Below are positions 18,984 to 28,700 of a stretch of DNA of 60,299 nucleotides, piece after piece. A program made the translations under genes and the position numbers. How positions within the stretch are numbered: position 1 is the first letter of the stretch; each line of letters starts with the position of its first letter. Source of the stretch: a virus; IMG/VR virus record IMGVR_UViG_3300005581_000014, positions 1-60,299 of that record. One strand, given 5' to 3'. The notes beneath the pieces are model-generated. The model did not search any database. It saw nothing but the letters and a program-made list of their open reading frames with translations, and was not told the origin of the DNA.

Positions 18984-20183
18984 TCAGGCACCGAATTTAG
19001 CAATCATTTCTGGTGTGTATGACTTAAGATGCTTTAGATTATTGATGACAGACACTCGATGGCCATCATCTAGATTGTAGTTAAGTAGCAGATCGCTGAA
19101 AATATCACGCGCCTCAGCACATTGACCTACCCACCATCCTGTCACAGCCTTCTCAAACATGAGTCCATATGGGCCGGGATATTCTACCCAGGTACGCAAT
19201 GGCGAGCTGGTATCGTTTGCAATCACTAGTCCCATTGATGCTAAAGTATAACCGTTGACCCAACCTTCTACTGTAGCGTCACGTTCCCACCAACGGCTTA
19301 GCAAGAAGTATGCTTCAGGCCGCTTAGGAAGAAGTGCCATCGCACGCTGCAGCAATCCACGTACTGAAAGACCGCGCGTTCCCTGAGAAATGAAACACAG
19401 CGCTGCGCGCACTAATGACTCATACTGTAGTAAGACATTGCTGGAACGTTCAGCTGCACGGATGTAGAATGAAATAGCAGAGGCTTTCTGTCCAATGCCG
19501 TCATAGTACATTGCAAGCGCGAAGTTGTTCTCATCATATTCCGGATCGCCCAGATATGTATTGAGCAGAATAGGCAGTTGTGCACCGCCGAGAATATCAT
19601 TAACAAACCGCTGCACGCTTATTAGATTTAGCCAATTTGCACGATTCTGCTTAAAGTTATTCCATGTAAGAGGAAGACGATTTGTGAACGTATTACCAAC
19701 TCCTTTCCAGATCACGCCACACCCCTGATCAGTATCAACAGTGGCAAAATTCCAGTCTGTATTTTTAGCACGCAGTTCCACAAATGCTTTCCAGCAATCT
19801 CCATTCCAATGCCCACCATTGTACTCCGGTGTCTGGTGCTCCTCAATCAAAGGATTCATATCATGGCAAAGAATGAAGCCTCCGGTACTCAGACGTTTCA
19901 TTGCATTGCTGATGTCAAGCTTTACCTGAGCAGCAGTATGAAGTCCATCGATAAAGATGACATCGAACATATGGTCATCAGCAATTGAATTGAAGAATTC
20001 ATTTGATGTGCTATGAAAGTACTTGTACTCTCCCGTTATTGGTGGTGGCGTGACCGGATCAACTGCCGTACGATTAGCACAGCAGATCTTATTAAAGTTC
20101 TCACCTTGGTGCACACCGATCTCAAGATAAGATTTAGCGCCGATCTTGGCGATCAGCGAGTTAATTAAGGAAGTACGATTCAT
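18984..20183 (-). CDS. SAM-dependent methyltransferase fused to helical repeats
   Basis: A 399-residue protein. Residues about 1-150 form a class I methyltransferase of the Methyltransf_24 type: SYLEIGVHQGENFNKICCAN (SAM-binding loop), FDVIFIDGLHTAAQVKLDIS and GGFILCHDMNP. Residues about 190-399 are helical, TPR-like (NNFALAMYYDGIGQKASAIS, LYSRAxxL-type pairs). The start is the ATG at 20183, which overlaps the preceding stop as ATGA, showing tight coupling to the GT17-methyltransferase gene. Likely methylates a sugar during glycan assembly; the substrate is inferred only from the neighbours. Confidence 0.7.
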   Translation of the reverse strand: MNRTSLINSLIAKIGAKSYLEIGVHQGENFNKICCANRTAVDPVTPPPITGEYKYFHSTSNEFFNSIADDHMFDVIFIDGLHTAAQVKLDISNAMKRLSTGGFILCHDMNPLIEEHQTPEYNGGHWNGDCWKAFVELRAKNTDWNFATVDTDQGCGVIWKGVGNTFTNRLPLTWNNFKQNRANWLNLISVQRFVNDILGGAQLPILLNTYLGDPEYDENNFALAMYYDGIGQKASAISFYIRAAERSSNVLLQYESLVRAALCFISQGTRGLSVRGLLQRAMALLPKRPEAYFLLSRWWERDATVEGWVNGYTLASMGLVIANDTSSPLRTWVEYPGPYGLMFEKAVTGWWVGQCAEARDIFSDLLLNYNLDDGHRVSVINNLKHLKSYTPEMIAKFGA

Positions 20184-21637
20184 AGTTTGTCCACGATAAA
20201 ACAATTTTCATTCACGCGAAAGCCGGTGCCGAAGATCTCGGTTACAGCTTTATATACACCACCAAATTCTGGGTTGTTCGGATAGCAGTCATGCCCCGCA
20301 AAAACCCCGCCTTTCTTAACTTTGGGATACCACTTAAGAATGTCAGCTTTTACAAGCTCATACTCGTGGGCTGCATCGATGAAAACGAAGTCTACCGATT
20401 CATCATTGAATCGTTCGGCCGCTTTCAGTGATTCCATCTTCATCGGAATACAGTACTCTTTCAATGGCAGAAGATTGTTCTCAAAGATGTCATATAAGCC
20501 TGCAAGCTCTTTATCGCTTACAGCCCAGCTGCCATTCGTCTTATGCTCAGATGATCCTTCCCAGGTATCCACGCAGTAGCACTCGATGTTCTTTTTTGAG
20601 TTGTAAACTTCGGTGGTAAGATATGCAATCGACCGCCCTTTCCAGACACCTACTTCCACGAACTTGCTACCAGACGGAAAGCGGTTAACCATCTCTCGAT
20701 AAAGGTTTGGATATGTGAACCAGTTCTCGCCGAAGATTGCATCATTCTCATGGAAGTGCTCGCGTTTGAATTCTGGCGGGAATAAGTAGTTCTTAATGCG
20801 TTTATGCTCGAATACTTGTCGTGGCAGAGAATGAATCGGGTATCTACGCAGGCGGTGATTTGTTCGGCCGATCGGATCAGTAGATCCTTGCTGAGGATCA
20901 TATGCTGAAATGAACTTCTCAACTTCTTGTTTATTGCCCGCGCCAGCTGCAGTAGGCAGCTTGTCATTCTGATCTGCAAACGCTTGCCATTTTTCTAGCA
21001 TCTTTTCGCGCCCGCCCATCCATGCAAAGTGCCATCCGGCCATTAAGTTAATACCCCCATCAAGCTGAAACATATCTGCAAACTTGACGTTGTTTCTGCG
21101 CCATGCATGAGACTCACGAATCTTACTTGGAGAGTAGCAGTCAAAATGATGCTTCATACCCATGAAACCTGAGGCCCAGAGCGCATCGCTTCCATTGTCG
21201 GCAATAAGCTGAAGATCAGCTTTTGCGTTAAGATAGGCCATTGGAATACGCAGGATTCCTTTCTTGTTCTGGTATGCTACATTAGCATAATACTTCACGA
21301 AGGACGGATCCATGATCTCATCTGTATCGGTAACAATACAGACTGTCTCATAGTCAGTAACCATACGAGTTAAAGCATCGCGCTGCAAATTCTCGCGAAT
21401 CCAGTTGTCCGGGACTTCCTCGCGCGATGGCAAGGTGATCTCTATAACAGTTACTTTTTCATTAAATAAGCCAAGTTCTTCAAGAGTCTTGCGAGCGCTA
21501 AATGGCTTAGGATCGCCATTGTGCGTGCGGTTTGCATCACAGATCACAAAATGATCTACAACTGGAGACAGCAGACGGATACGAAACTCCATCAGCTCTT
21601 TCTCGTTAAAGTATGGAAAGCAATCAAGAATTTTCAT
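20180..21637 (-). CDS. GT17-like glycosyltransferase fused to methyltransferase
   Basis: A 485-residue bifunctional protein. The N-terminal half (1-about 290) matches the GT17 family: MKILDCFPYFNEKELMEFRI, FVICDANRTHNGDPKP, and an acidic VTDTDEIMDPSFV motif. GT17 contains beta-1,4-N-acetylglucosaminyltransferases. The C-terminal part (about 315-485) is a Methyltransf_24-type domain: GSKFVEVGVWKGRSIAYLTT, VDFVFIDAAHEYELVKADIL, GGVFAGHDCYP. It overlaps the upstream gene by 14 bases and the downstream gene by 4 bases. The fusion implies sugar transfer and methylation on one acceptor. Confidence 0.72.
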   Translation of the reverse strand: MKILDCFPYFNEKELMEFRIRLLSPVVDHFVICDANRTHNGDPKPFSARKTLEELGLFNEKVTVIEITLPSREEVPDNWIRENLQRDALTRMVTDYETVCIVTDTDEIMDPSFVKYYANVAYQNKKGILRIPMAYLNAKADLQLIADNGSDALWASGFMGMKHHFDCYSPSKIRESHAWRRNNVKFADMFQLDGGINLMAGWHFAWMGGREKMLEKWQAFADQNDKLPTAAGAGNKQEVEKFISAYDPQQGSTDPIGRTNHRLRRYPIHSLPRQVFEHKRIKNYLFPPEFKREHFHENDAIFGENWFTYPNLYREMVNRFPSGSKFVEVGVWKGRSIAYLTTEVYNSKKNIECYCVDTWEGSSEHKTNGSWAVSDKELAGLYDIFENNLLPLKEYCIPMKMESLKAAERFNDESVDFVFIDAAHEYELVKADILKWYPKVKKGGVFAGHDCYPNNPEFGGVYKAVTEIFGTGFRVNENCFIVDKL

Positions 21638-22634
21638 TGATAAAGTTAATTACGTGCTGTGTGGGAACTCGCAGAATATATGCTGCATTGTCTTGGAAAC
21701 CAAAGGTAATGAGCAGTTCGCGATCATTGAGATGGCACATACCCACACCGAATTCTACGCGGCCGTCCATCATAAAGAATTCCTTTGAGTACTTAACGAT
21801 ATTCCAGTCTTTATCCCACATCAGAAAGCGGTGATGGTAGACACCATCTTTTCGCCCAACCTCTGAGCTAAACAGATCGACCTCATGAGTCATAGCAATT
21901 CGATTGCCATTACCCAGTGGAACAATCTGAGAACCACCGCGAACATCTCGGCGAAGTCCTGGCTTATTCTCTGGGCTACTATTCTCATTCATTACTACTG
22001 TCTTACACTCCTTGGTCTCAGGAAATGCCTGAACAACTTCAGTAGGTGCTGACCACTTGACGAAGTGGTATGGCATATCGAGTACTGGCATCCAGTTCTT
22101 CTCACAGTATGAGTTTGGATTATTTGGTGCAGGAATACGGAAGCGGCTTACTTCCTTGACTGAGTCAGGCCCAACCACAATCTCGCAGAGTTCCATGCGC
22201 CCTTGGCCATTCGTGGTGGTATCGCGGCGCACACCGCAGATATACAACTTGCCATCCCACCGAAATAGGCGCGCATCCTCGAGACCGATGAAGTCCCAGA
22301 TTGGTGTGTACTGGCTATCGCCAAACGTCATGTCGATTTTGTCGAGACGCGAAATGTTGAGCTTATCATCCATCTCGCAGTAATAATTCGTGGTCCTGAG
22401 CTTGAGGTCATTCTCAGGATGGAGATATGTCAGCGGACCCCATGGGTGCAGAAATACCTTATTCTCGGAATGGTAGAACGTGTAGTTCACATGCCGGATA
22501 TTTACCAGAATCTTACCGTTGTCATTGAAGACAGACGGATTCATCAGGCCAGTTCCGCCCGTTAGATTAGACGGAACAATTAGAGGGTGGATCGATCCAC
22601 CAGCTTGGATAGCAGATTTGACGAAGTTATTCAT
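21624..22634 (-). CDS. Beta-propeller glycosidase/phosphorylase-like protein
   Basis: A 336-residue protein with features of the five-bladed propeller of the GH130/GH43-like superfamily: NPSVFNDNGKILVNIRHVNY, GLEDARLFRWDGKLYICGVR, EKNWMPV, and repeating strand pairs. GH130 enzymes act on beta-mannosides. The conserved acid in GLEDARLF is present, but I cannot confirm the rest of an active site. It is the first gene of the glycan island, overlapping the next gene by 14 bases. It may trim or remodel host glycan, or act as a non-catalytic glycan binder. Confidence 0.6.
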   Translation of the reverse strand: MNNFVKSAIQAGGSIHPLIVPSNLTGGTGLMNPSVFNDNGKILVNIRHVNYTFYHSENKVFLHPWGPLTYLHPENDLKLRTTNYYCEMDDKLNISRLDKIDMTFGDSQYTPIWDFIGLEDARLFRWDGKLYICGVRRDTTTNGQGRMELCEIVVGPDSVKEVSRFRIPAPNNPNSYCEKNWMPVLDMPYHFVKWSAPTEVVQAFPETKECKTVVMNENSSPENKPGLRRDVRGGSQIVPLGNGNRIAMTHEVDLFSSEVGRKDGVYHHRFLMWDKDWNIVKYSKEFFMMDGRVEFGVGMCHLNDRELLITFGFQDNAAYILRVPTQHVINFINENS

Positions 22635-22691
22635 AAGATGACGGCGTGCATGCCGATCATCATTATGTATATGTCCTGCCAGAAGTAAATC

Positions 22692-23501
22692 TTATTTTTT
22701 AAGTAAATCTACTTCAGCCTTCAATTCTTTGATGGCTTCAATAAGTAGAGGAACGAGCAATTCGTAGCGCACAGCTTTATATCCATCAGGACGCGTAGCT
22801 ACTACATTTGGAAATACCGCTTCAACCTGCTGAGCAATGATACCGGAGTTATTGTCGCGCACGAAATATCCATCTACCTGACCATGTATTTTCTTATATT
22901 CGTTGTTCCAGTTATAGATCACACCGTCAATCTGAGATAGTTTGTTGAGAGCATTATCGATCTTGACGATGTTGGTCTTAAGGCGCTCGTCAGATGCAGC
23001 GTATGCAGTAATATTACCAGTAGCACGGATTTCACCTGCAACTGCAGATCCAGTGGGCCCACCAACACTCAGGCTTTTAATTCCTAAATCGCCAGTAGAT
23101 GGATTGAACTGGAAATACCCAACTGTAGTAGTTGACTGTGGTGCCTGAATTGAACCTGTGGCGCCAACCATTACTGGGTATAGTATGGTATCGTTGGTAT
23201 TTGCAGCGGAGTTAATCGCGGTTGACGGACCAGCAGTTCCAACTGTGCCTTGAGCACCGGTGACACCTTGGATTCCTTGAATACCTTGTGTGCCAGCTCC
23301 AGTAATACCTTGTTGGCCTTGAGTACCTTGAGATCCAGTAACACCTTGGCGCCCCTGAATGCCTTGCAATCCTTGAGCGCCAGTAATGGCCTGAACTGCA
23401 GCAACAATGCCCTGAAGCGACTGCAGCGTACCAGCATTCTCATTTGACTTAACGCGCCATTGCTCGAATGTGTCAGTACGATATACCTGTTGAGTTGCCA
23501 T
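22692..23501 (-). CDS. Short collagen-like fibre protein with S74 domain (269 aa)
   Basis: The sixth collagen-like fibre, separated from the main array by the glycan island. It has an N-terminal segment (VYRTDTFEQWRVKSNENAGT), a short G-X-Q tract (about 43-93), a linker with SAANTNDTILYPVMVGATGS, and an S74 domain (AASDERLKTNIVKIDNALNK, SGIIAQQVEAVFPNVV) ending in a coiled coil. The S74 subtype with VIYNWNNEY differs from the FYFVPND type in the array, so it is an older or independently acquired paralogue. It follows the 76-residue protein by 6 bases. Confidence 0.83.
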   Translation of the reverse strand: MATQQVYRTDTFEQWRVKSNENAGTLQSLQGIVAAVQAITGAQGLQGIQGRQGVTGSQGTQGQQGITGAGTQGIQGIQGVTGAQGTVGTAGPSTAINSAANTNDTILYPVMVGATGSIQAPQSTTTVGYFQFNPSTGDLGIKSLSVGGPTGSAVAGEIRATGNITAYAASDERLKTNIVKIDNALNKLSQIDGVIYNWNNEYKKIHGQVDGYFVRDNNSGIIAQQVEAVFPNVVATRPDGYKAVRYELLVPLLIEAIKELKAEVDLLKK

Positions 23502-23507
23502 GATGTT

Positions 23508-23738
23508 TTACTTTGAAAGATTATTCTGCTGCACCGAGATAAGCTGTTTGACTAAATCCTTGAGTTCGGATACTTCACACTTAAGTTTTTCCATCTCTAT
23601 TTCCTTAGCCTGTGTGGCGCGTTTAATGGAAAGACGTCGAAAGTAGTCATTATTGTTTCTATTTATGATAGCACTATTGGATCCATCCCGTGTTAGCGAT
23701 GGATCCTCTTTTACAATAGAATGTCCAGCAGATGCCAT
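23508..23738 (-). CDS. Small coiled-coil protein
   Basis: A 76-residue protein. The C-terminal half (RATQAKEIEMEKLKCEVSEL to VKQLISVQQNN) is a strongly predicted coiled coil; the N-terminal half is polar. It sits between the 638-residue structural gene and the short fibre, 5 bases after the former's stop, consistent with a small fibre-attachment or chaperone protein. A CATAAATA element lies inside it (23661-23668) and could serve the fibre gene downstream. Confidence 0.55.
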   Translation of the reverse strand: MASAGHSIVKEDPSLTRDGSNSAIINRNNNDYFRRLSIKRATQAKEIEMEKLKCEVSELKDLVKQLISVQQNNLSK

Positions 23739-23743
23739 ACTCG

Positions 23744-25660
23744 TTATGTCACTGCAATTGCGCGGAAATCGCGGCAGGACGGCGCGGCAGATGAATTGCT
23801 TGAGAGGAATACAATCTTTACTGCAAATGCGGTAAATCCTGAATTATTATTCAGCGCTTCTTCAGTGACATTATACTCGATCTCGGTATAGTTATTTGGA
23901 TTAGAACTTGTGGGAATAGAAGAGTTTGGCGATACTGCAGCCCATGGCAAAGAATCAAAGTCTATATCTGAATTGTCAGTAGCAAGAATCTTATAGTAAA
24001 CATCGATACTGCTCCCGGCCGGCCGATTGATCGAGATAAACATTCTCAGCGCAAATGCAGCATGACTCAAATCAATGCGACGAGTGATATACTTTGCCAA
24101 AGCAGATGATCCGTGTGCTGTAGTTTCTGGTTTATAATTCAGTACTACATTATGTTCGCTTATGTCAGTTGCAGCAGGATTATCCAGACGGTTATTGATT
24201 GTGACAACAGATACTCGGTTTAGATCAATTACCGGTGAGAGTGTAGTTGTCTCACTGGTCATCGTGGCTTTCAGATAGAAACTCTTCGTGGTAGGGTTAG
24301 AGGGGTCGTAGCGAATGACCTTAGGAGAAGGCATATAGACGCTAGAATTAACCGGAATGTTATAGTAACTTTCTAGGTTGCTATAAGGACTTTCGTCGCC
24401 TGCCAGCGATTTTCCGTTAGTAGTGCGAACTGACCAATTAGTATTGGTAGTCTGAAATGCCAATTGCTGGACATTCGGATATAGCACATCGAACATACGA
24501 TTCTCAGTAGCAGTAACTGCGTTTCCACCGCATCGACCAGCTGCAGTAGCAGCTAAGTACAAAGGCGAAGCAGAAGCAATCTCAATGGTGTATGAATCCT
24601 GCTCAACTGATGTCACTTCATGAGTTCCGTTGATTGATGCTGCTGGAATACCATTGACTGTAGTACCTGCAACAATACCAGCAATAACTACCTCTGCGGC
24701 CGCTGCAACATGGCCATGATCCGGATGATATACGCGAACGGTCTTTGAGCCTTTTACCACCAGCCCGAGTCCAGTAGTGATTAAGACACGCGGCGACGGA
24801 ATAGCAACAGTGTTTGTAGATGGAACACGAAATACGAAGTCGGTTCCGGAACCGACTGGAATAGAGGTAATGAGCCATGTTCCATTTGGTGCATTGGTAG
24901 CACCGGAGATAGTGATCGAATCGTTTACCGCCAAGCCGGTATTACCGGTATTCGGCGATATATTGGATAACGTAACAGTAATTACTTTGTATCCAGCATC
25001 GCCGCCAGTGGTGCCAGCGATAATATCCATGCCAGTTACAGCAAGAGTGGTGGTATATGTCTCAAGCGGATTAGCATCCAGTGTAACAGGAGGAATCGTT
25101 GCCTCATTTAGCACAACAGATCCGGATGTCAAAAAGTTTGCACGGTACATCGTGAACTTAATATCCTTGGTGAGCTCCGGAGTCCAGGTTGATGCATTCT
25201 GTGACTTAAACATCACTCCGCTATATGGCTGCTTGTCAATCAAGAATGATGGGTTTATAACATCTCTTCCGCCAATATTTGCACACCATAGTTTGTATAG
25301 CCCAGAATTGGCCGTGATTTCAAAGCAATACTCAGTGGTATCACGCAGAAATATAGGAGCCTCAAATGTGAATCGAGTTGGGGTTGCTGCAGCAGCAGAT
25401 ACTGCAATGTTTGCTGCAGATACTGTTACTGTTGAGAAAGGAATGATAACAGAGGTTGGTGTGCCATTCTCAATAGTCCGTAGACGCACAGTCACTGGCA
25501 TGCTATCAATAGTGTCTTTCTGTTTAAAGAAAAGATCAAGTGATGTTACAAAGGCCCCGCCGGGAGTATCTATTACAAATGTCTGTGCCAGCGGATATAT
25601 CGAGCTAACGGTTTGTGTAGCAGTTGATATCTGTGCTGATGTTAGGGAAACGTTGCTCAT
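23744..25660 (-). CDS. Virion structural protein (baseplate/fibre type)
   Basis: A 638-residue beta-rich protein starting MSNVSLTSAQISTATQTVSS. The N-terminal portion (LAQTFVIDTPGGAFVTSLDL, SMPVTVRLRTIENGTPT, FTFEAPIFLRDTTEYCFEIT) matches a domain common in cyano- and pelagimyophage structural proteins next to DUF4815 genes. The C-terminal part (about 470-638: DLNRVSVVTINNRLDN, YKILATDNSDIDFDSLPW, FRAIAV) is typical of the same proteins. It directly follows the DUF4815 gene in transcription order. Likely a baseplate-periphery or fibre-connector protein; T4 gp9/gp10 could be functional analogues, but I see no clear homology. Confidence 0.65.
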   Translation of the reverse strand: MSNVSLTSAQISTATQTVSSIYPLAQTFVIDTPGGAFVTSLDLFFKQKDTIDSMPVTVRLRTIENGTPTSVIIPFSTVTVSAANIAVSAAAATPTRFTFEAPIFLRDTTEYCFEITANSGLYKLWCANIGGRDVINPSFLIDKQPYSGVMFKSQNASTWTPELTKDIKFTMYRANFLTSGSVVLNEATIPPVTLDANPLETYTTTLAVTGMDIIAGTTGGDAGYKVITVTLSNISPNTGNTGLAVNDSITISGATNAPNGTWLITSIPVGSGTDFVFRVPSTNTVAIPSPRVLITTGLGLVVKGSKTVRVYHPDHGHVAAAAEVVIAGIVAGTTVNGIPAASINGTHEVTSVEQDSYTIEIASASPLYLAATAAGRCGGNAVTATENRMFDVLYPNVQQLAFQTTNTNWSVRTTNGKSLAGDESPYSNLESYYNIPVNSSVYMPSPKVIRYDPSNPTTKSFYLKATMTSETTTLSPVIDLNRVSVVTINNRLDNPAATDISEHNVVLNYKPETTAHGSSALAKYITRRIDLSHAAFALRMFISINRPAGSSIDVYYKILATDNSDIDFDSLPWAAVSPNSSIPTSSNPNNYTEIEYNVTEEALNNNSGFTAFAVKIVFLSSNSSAAPSCRDFRAIAVT

Positions 25661-25699
25661 ATTTTTGACAGAGTAATGGTAATGTTAAGGTAAGGTGTT

Positions 25700-25759
25700 G
25701 AATGTGCCCGTCGGTGGATTAACCGAATGTCCCTGTCGGTGGATTACGGTGGATTAACC
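25700..25759. repeat. Imperfect tandem repeat at the 3' end of the DUF4815 gene
   Basis: Two 22-base units (25700-25721 and 25725-25746) differ at two positions, and a partial third copy (25747-25759) carries the core GGTGGATTAACC. Part encodes the C terminus and stop of the DUF4815 protein; the rest lies in the gap before the next gene. Confidence 0.7.
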
Positions 25760-28700
25760 AAATTCTGTATGAGGTTAGAAGTTACTGTTTTACCGCTCGC
25801 AGTTGTAGCAATTACTTCCCATTCATACTGCCCTTGCAAGCCTACAGGCCCGGTGTAGGACACTGTGTAGACCGCCTCGCCACGCTCCGGCGGTTGTAGG
25901 TTAGTTGCTACCGGCACCCAATTTCCCTCGCTCGATGATGTTGCTCCAGAACGTCCTCGCACGATGACGGAAGTAATCTTATCGGCTTCATTGTAAGAGT
26001 ATTGCATTCCGTCATTTAGACCTATTTTCAGGTCGATCGGACTTCCAAGATATCCCGTTGCCGGACCCCGAGCCCGCTGGGCCAGAAAGCCCGAATAATT
26101 CAATTCAGCTCCTGGGGTATACATAAGCACAGATGGTTCAGCTGGTCTAGAATATTGCGGCTGAACTATCTGAGCAACTGGCCGCACTATAGCTGGAACA
26201 GTAGAAACCACTGTATTATTTGCCACGCTAGTCTGATGTGTCTCAAGAATTCCAGAGGCAGTATAAGTAATATCTGCATAAGTGTACGCAGCATTGATAT
26301 TATTGGTTACATTATCTATCAGACGAAACACTCGGCTACCTGTTAGGAATTTGAGAGTAGAATTATTTGGAATAATGAACGATCCAGCGATATTTCCGCT
26401 AGCATCTGTTGTCAATGTGCTAGCGCCAGATGGAGATGGGTGCACAGTATAATCTAGATAATTGGTATTATCTGCCGCAGTTGTGTAGTCTACAAATGTA
26501 TCTGTAGAGTTGATGTAATCTGCAATCTGAATTCCATCAAAGAAAGCATATAGACGAGAATTGGGCTTTAATCCAGATACACTGAAGTATACCTTGCGCG
26601 AGCGAATATACGACACCAGCGATGTGCTTACAATTAAGTCACTATATGTTTGTGTAGTAGTAAAGTTGTATGTTCCGCTATTGAGATATGCTGTTCCGCT
26701 CAATGTGCTGCTGCCAGATTGCTGGGCAGTTAGCGAGGATATAGAATTTACTTGTAGTTCTGTTCCACCTGCAGTTGTACCAGATACTGGCGGGGATCCA
26801 TACCAATTGCCAGTCCATGCATTATAAATGACTTTATTGCTGGAATTTTCACTAATATCAGAGAACCAGCTAAGTTGAGGATCGGCATTTGCAGCAAGAG
26901 CAGGTGCAATCTGTGTTTCCTTCCAGTCATCACCTGGAGGAGATAATCTGATTTCTCCACGCCATCCCCAGATAGCATGAGGATTCACGATTTCTGAGCC
27001 AGATGCATAGGGCTGAGTAATTGCGGGTACCTCAGTATAGTCGAGAGTAATAAGCGGCCCAGTCTTCCTCACTCTACTTGTACCGCTATCGGTTAGATTA
27101 ACAACCAGCGCAGTATTGTCCTGATAGAATTCTGGACGCAGAATACCTTTATCAATATCCACAGAACAATGGTAATCTGGATGGCTGATAGCGCCAATGC
27201 CATGACCCACAAAAGAATCTACTACAAATCCATTCTTGTACCGTTGGTTCGTGCCATCCATGATCTGCTTTGAGGCAGTTTCTTTTTCAAGCAGCGATAG
27301 CGAGGTGTAGTATTCTACATTTGCAATGCGCTGTTCAAGACGACCGATGTCGCGCATAGTGTAGCGGCGGTTATCGACTGCAGTAGCAGTTAGATCAGAT
27401 TTACCGAAGGTATATGCACCCAGCGAGAGCGCGTATAGCACCATAGAATCTGTAGGATTAGATGGAGCAGCCGGTTTAGCATCTGAGATACCGTATTGCA
27501 CGCCGAATGTGCCAGTCTTATTGACATAGATCTTATCGGTGCGCGGAAGGTAATACTGAATATCAGTGATAATCAATGATCCTGGAACAATTGTATGTGA
27601 GGTATTGCCGCCGGTACCAGTAAATGCAGTTCCTGTAGTATCCTTTGTGGGGCGAAAGTCAAGAGCATCCCGTAGCTCAATCTTACCCTTGATAGAATCG
27701 AAGGAAGGAATTAGACTATACAGTGTTGAATCATAAGAGTTAACCGAGAAGTAATCACCAGCTCCGTGTGCGAAATAATCAAACACAACTGTTATTTGGC
27801 CAGTTGGTGCAGAACTTCCTGGTTTAAGACGAATACGAGCAAGATCATAGAAATTCTCGCGTTGTCCATTATCTAGTTCGTAACGACCAGATATATCTGG
27901 ATCATTAGCAATATCTGGAACAGTATTACGATTAGCAGACATATAGATGCCCTTTATACGCAGCACATCAGTTTTGCCCAGAACATCATAATTACCTAAA
28001 GTAGTATTTGGAGTAGAAAGCGTGATTTGTGAATTTACCGTTAGTGTCTTGGATTTCTCACTGATATTGCTGTGTGTCACCGGAGCAATAATCGTAAACG
28101 AATTAGATGCACTACCCGCGAATGTTAGGGAAATTGTTTGTAAGCCGGCAGAAGTAATAGTCATCGGTGTTGCTACTGCACCGTTGCTGGTGTTATTCAC
28201 ACAGATAAAATCTGCAGCATTATTTGAGGTGAAGACCTTATTCGACGATCCGGTGTCAAGCTGAACAATGCCGCTACTGGCAGTAATGCTATCAAACTTA
28301 CGTCGAACATTGTAAACTAGATCAACTGAATTATTTAGATCGCGAAGTGTTTTAGTTGCGGTTGAAGGCAACTTATACAACAAAGAACTCGTGGATGTGT
28401 TGTATAGCACTGCATCACTAATACCAGTACTAATATCGCTAATGGCGGCGCTGAAGGGAACAGGCAAATTGCTATCAACGAGAGTACGAACGTCCGCAAA
28501 TGTATAATTATAAGATGTTGCAGGAATGTTAATATCGAATAGATAAAGCTTGTATCTTGTCCCCGAAACATATTGAAGACCACGAGCGCGCGCAGTACCG
28601 ATTGAGACAGCGTCAGCTTTCTTTAGTGTAATTACAGAATAAGTGGTGATATTTGGTATACCCACAAGCGTGTCAATATAGACATATCCTCCAAGCTCGC

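Noticed and set aside
18983-19003. TTG start adding 7 residues to the two-domain glycosyltransferase
   Set aside because: The ATG one base after the preceding stop gives better coupling and a better family N terminus.
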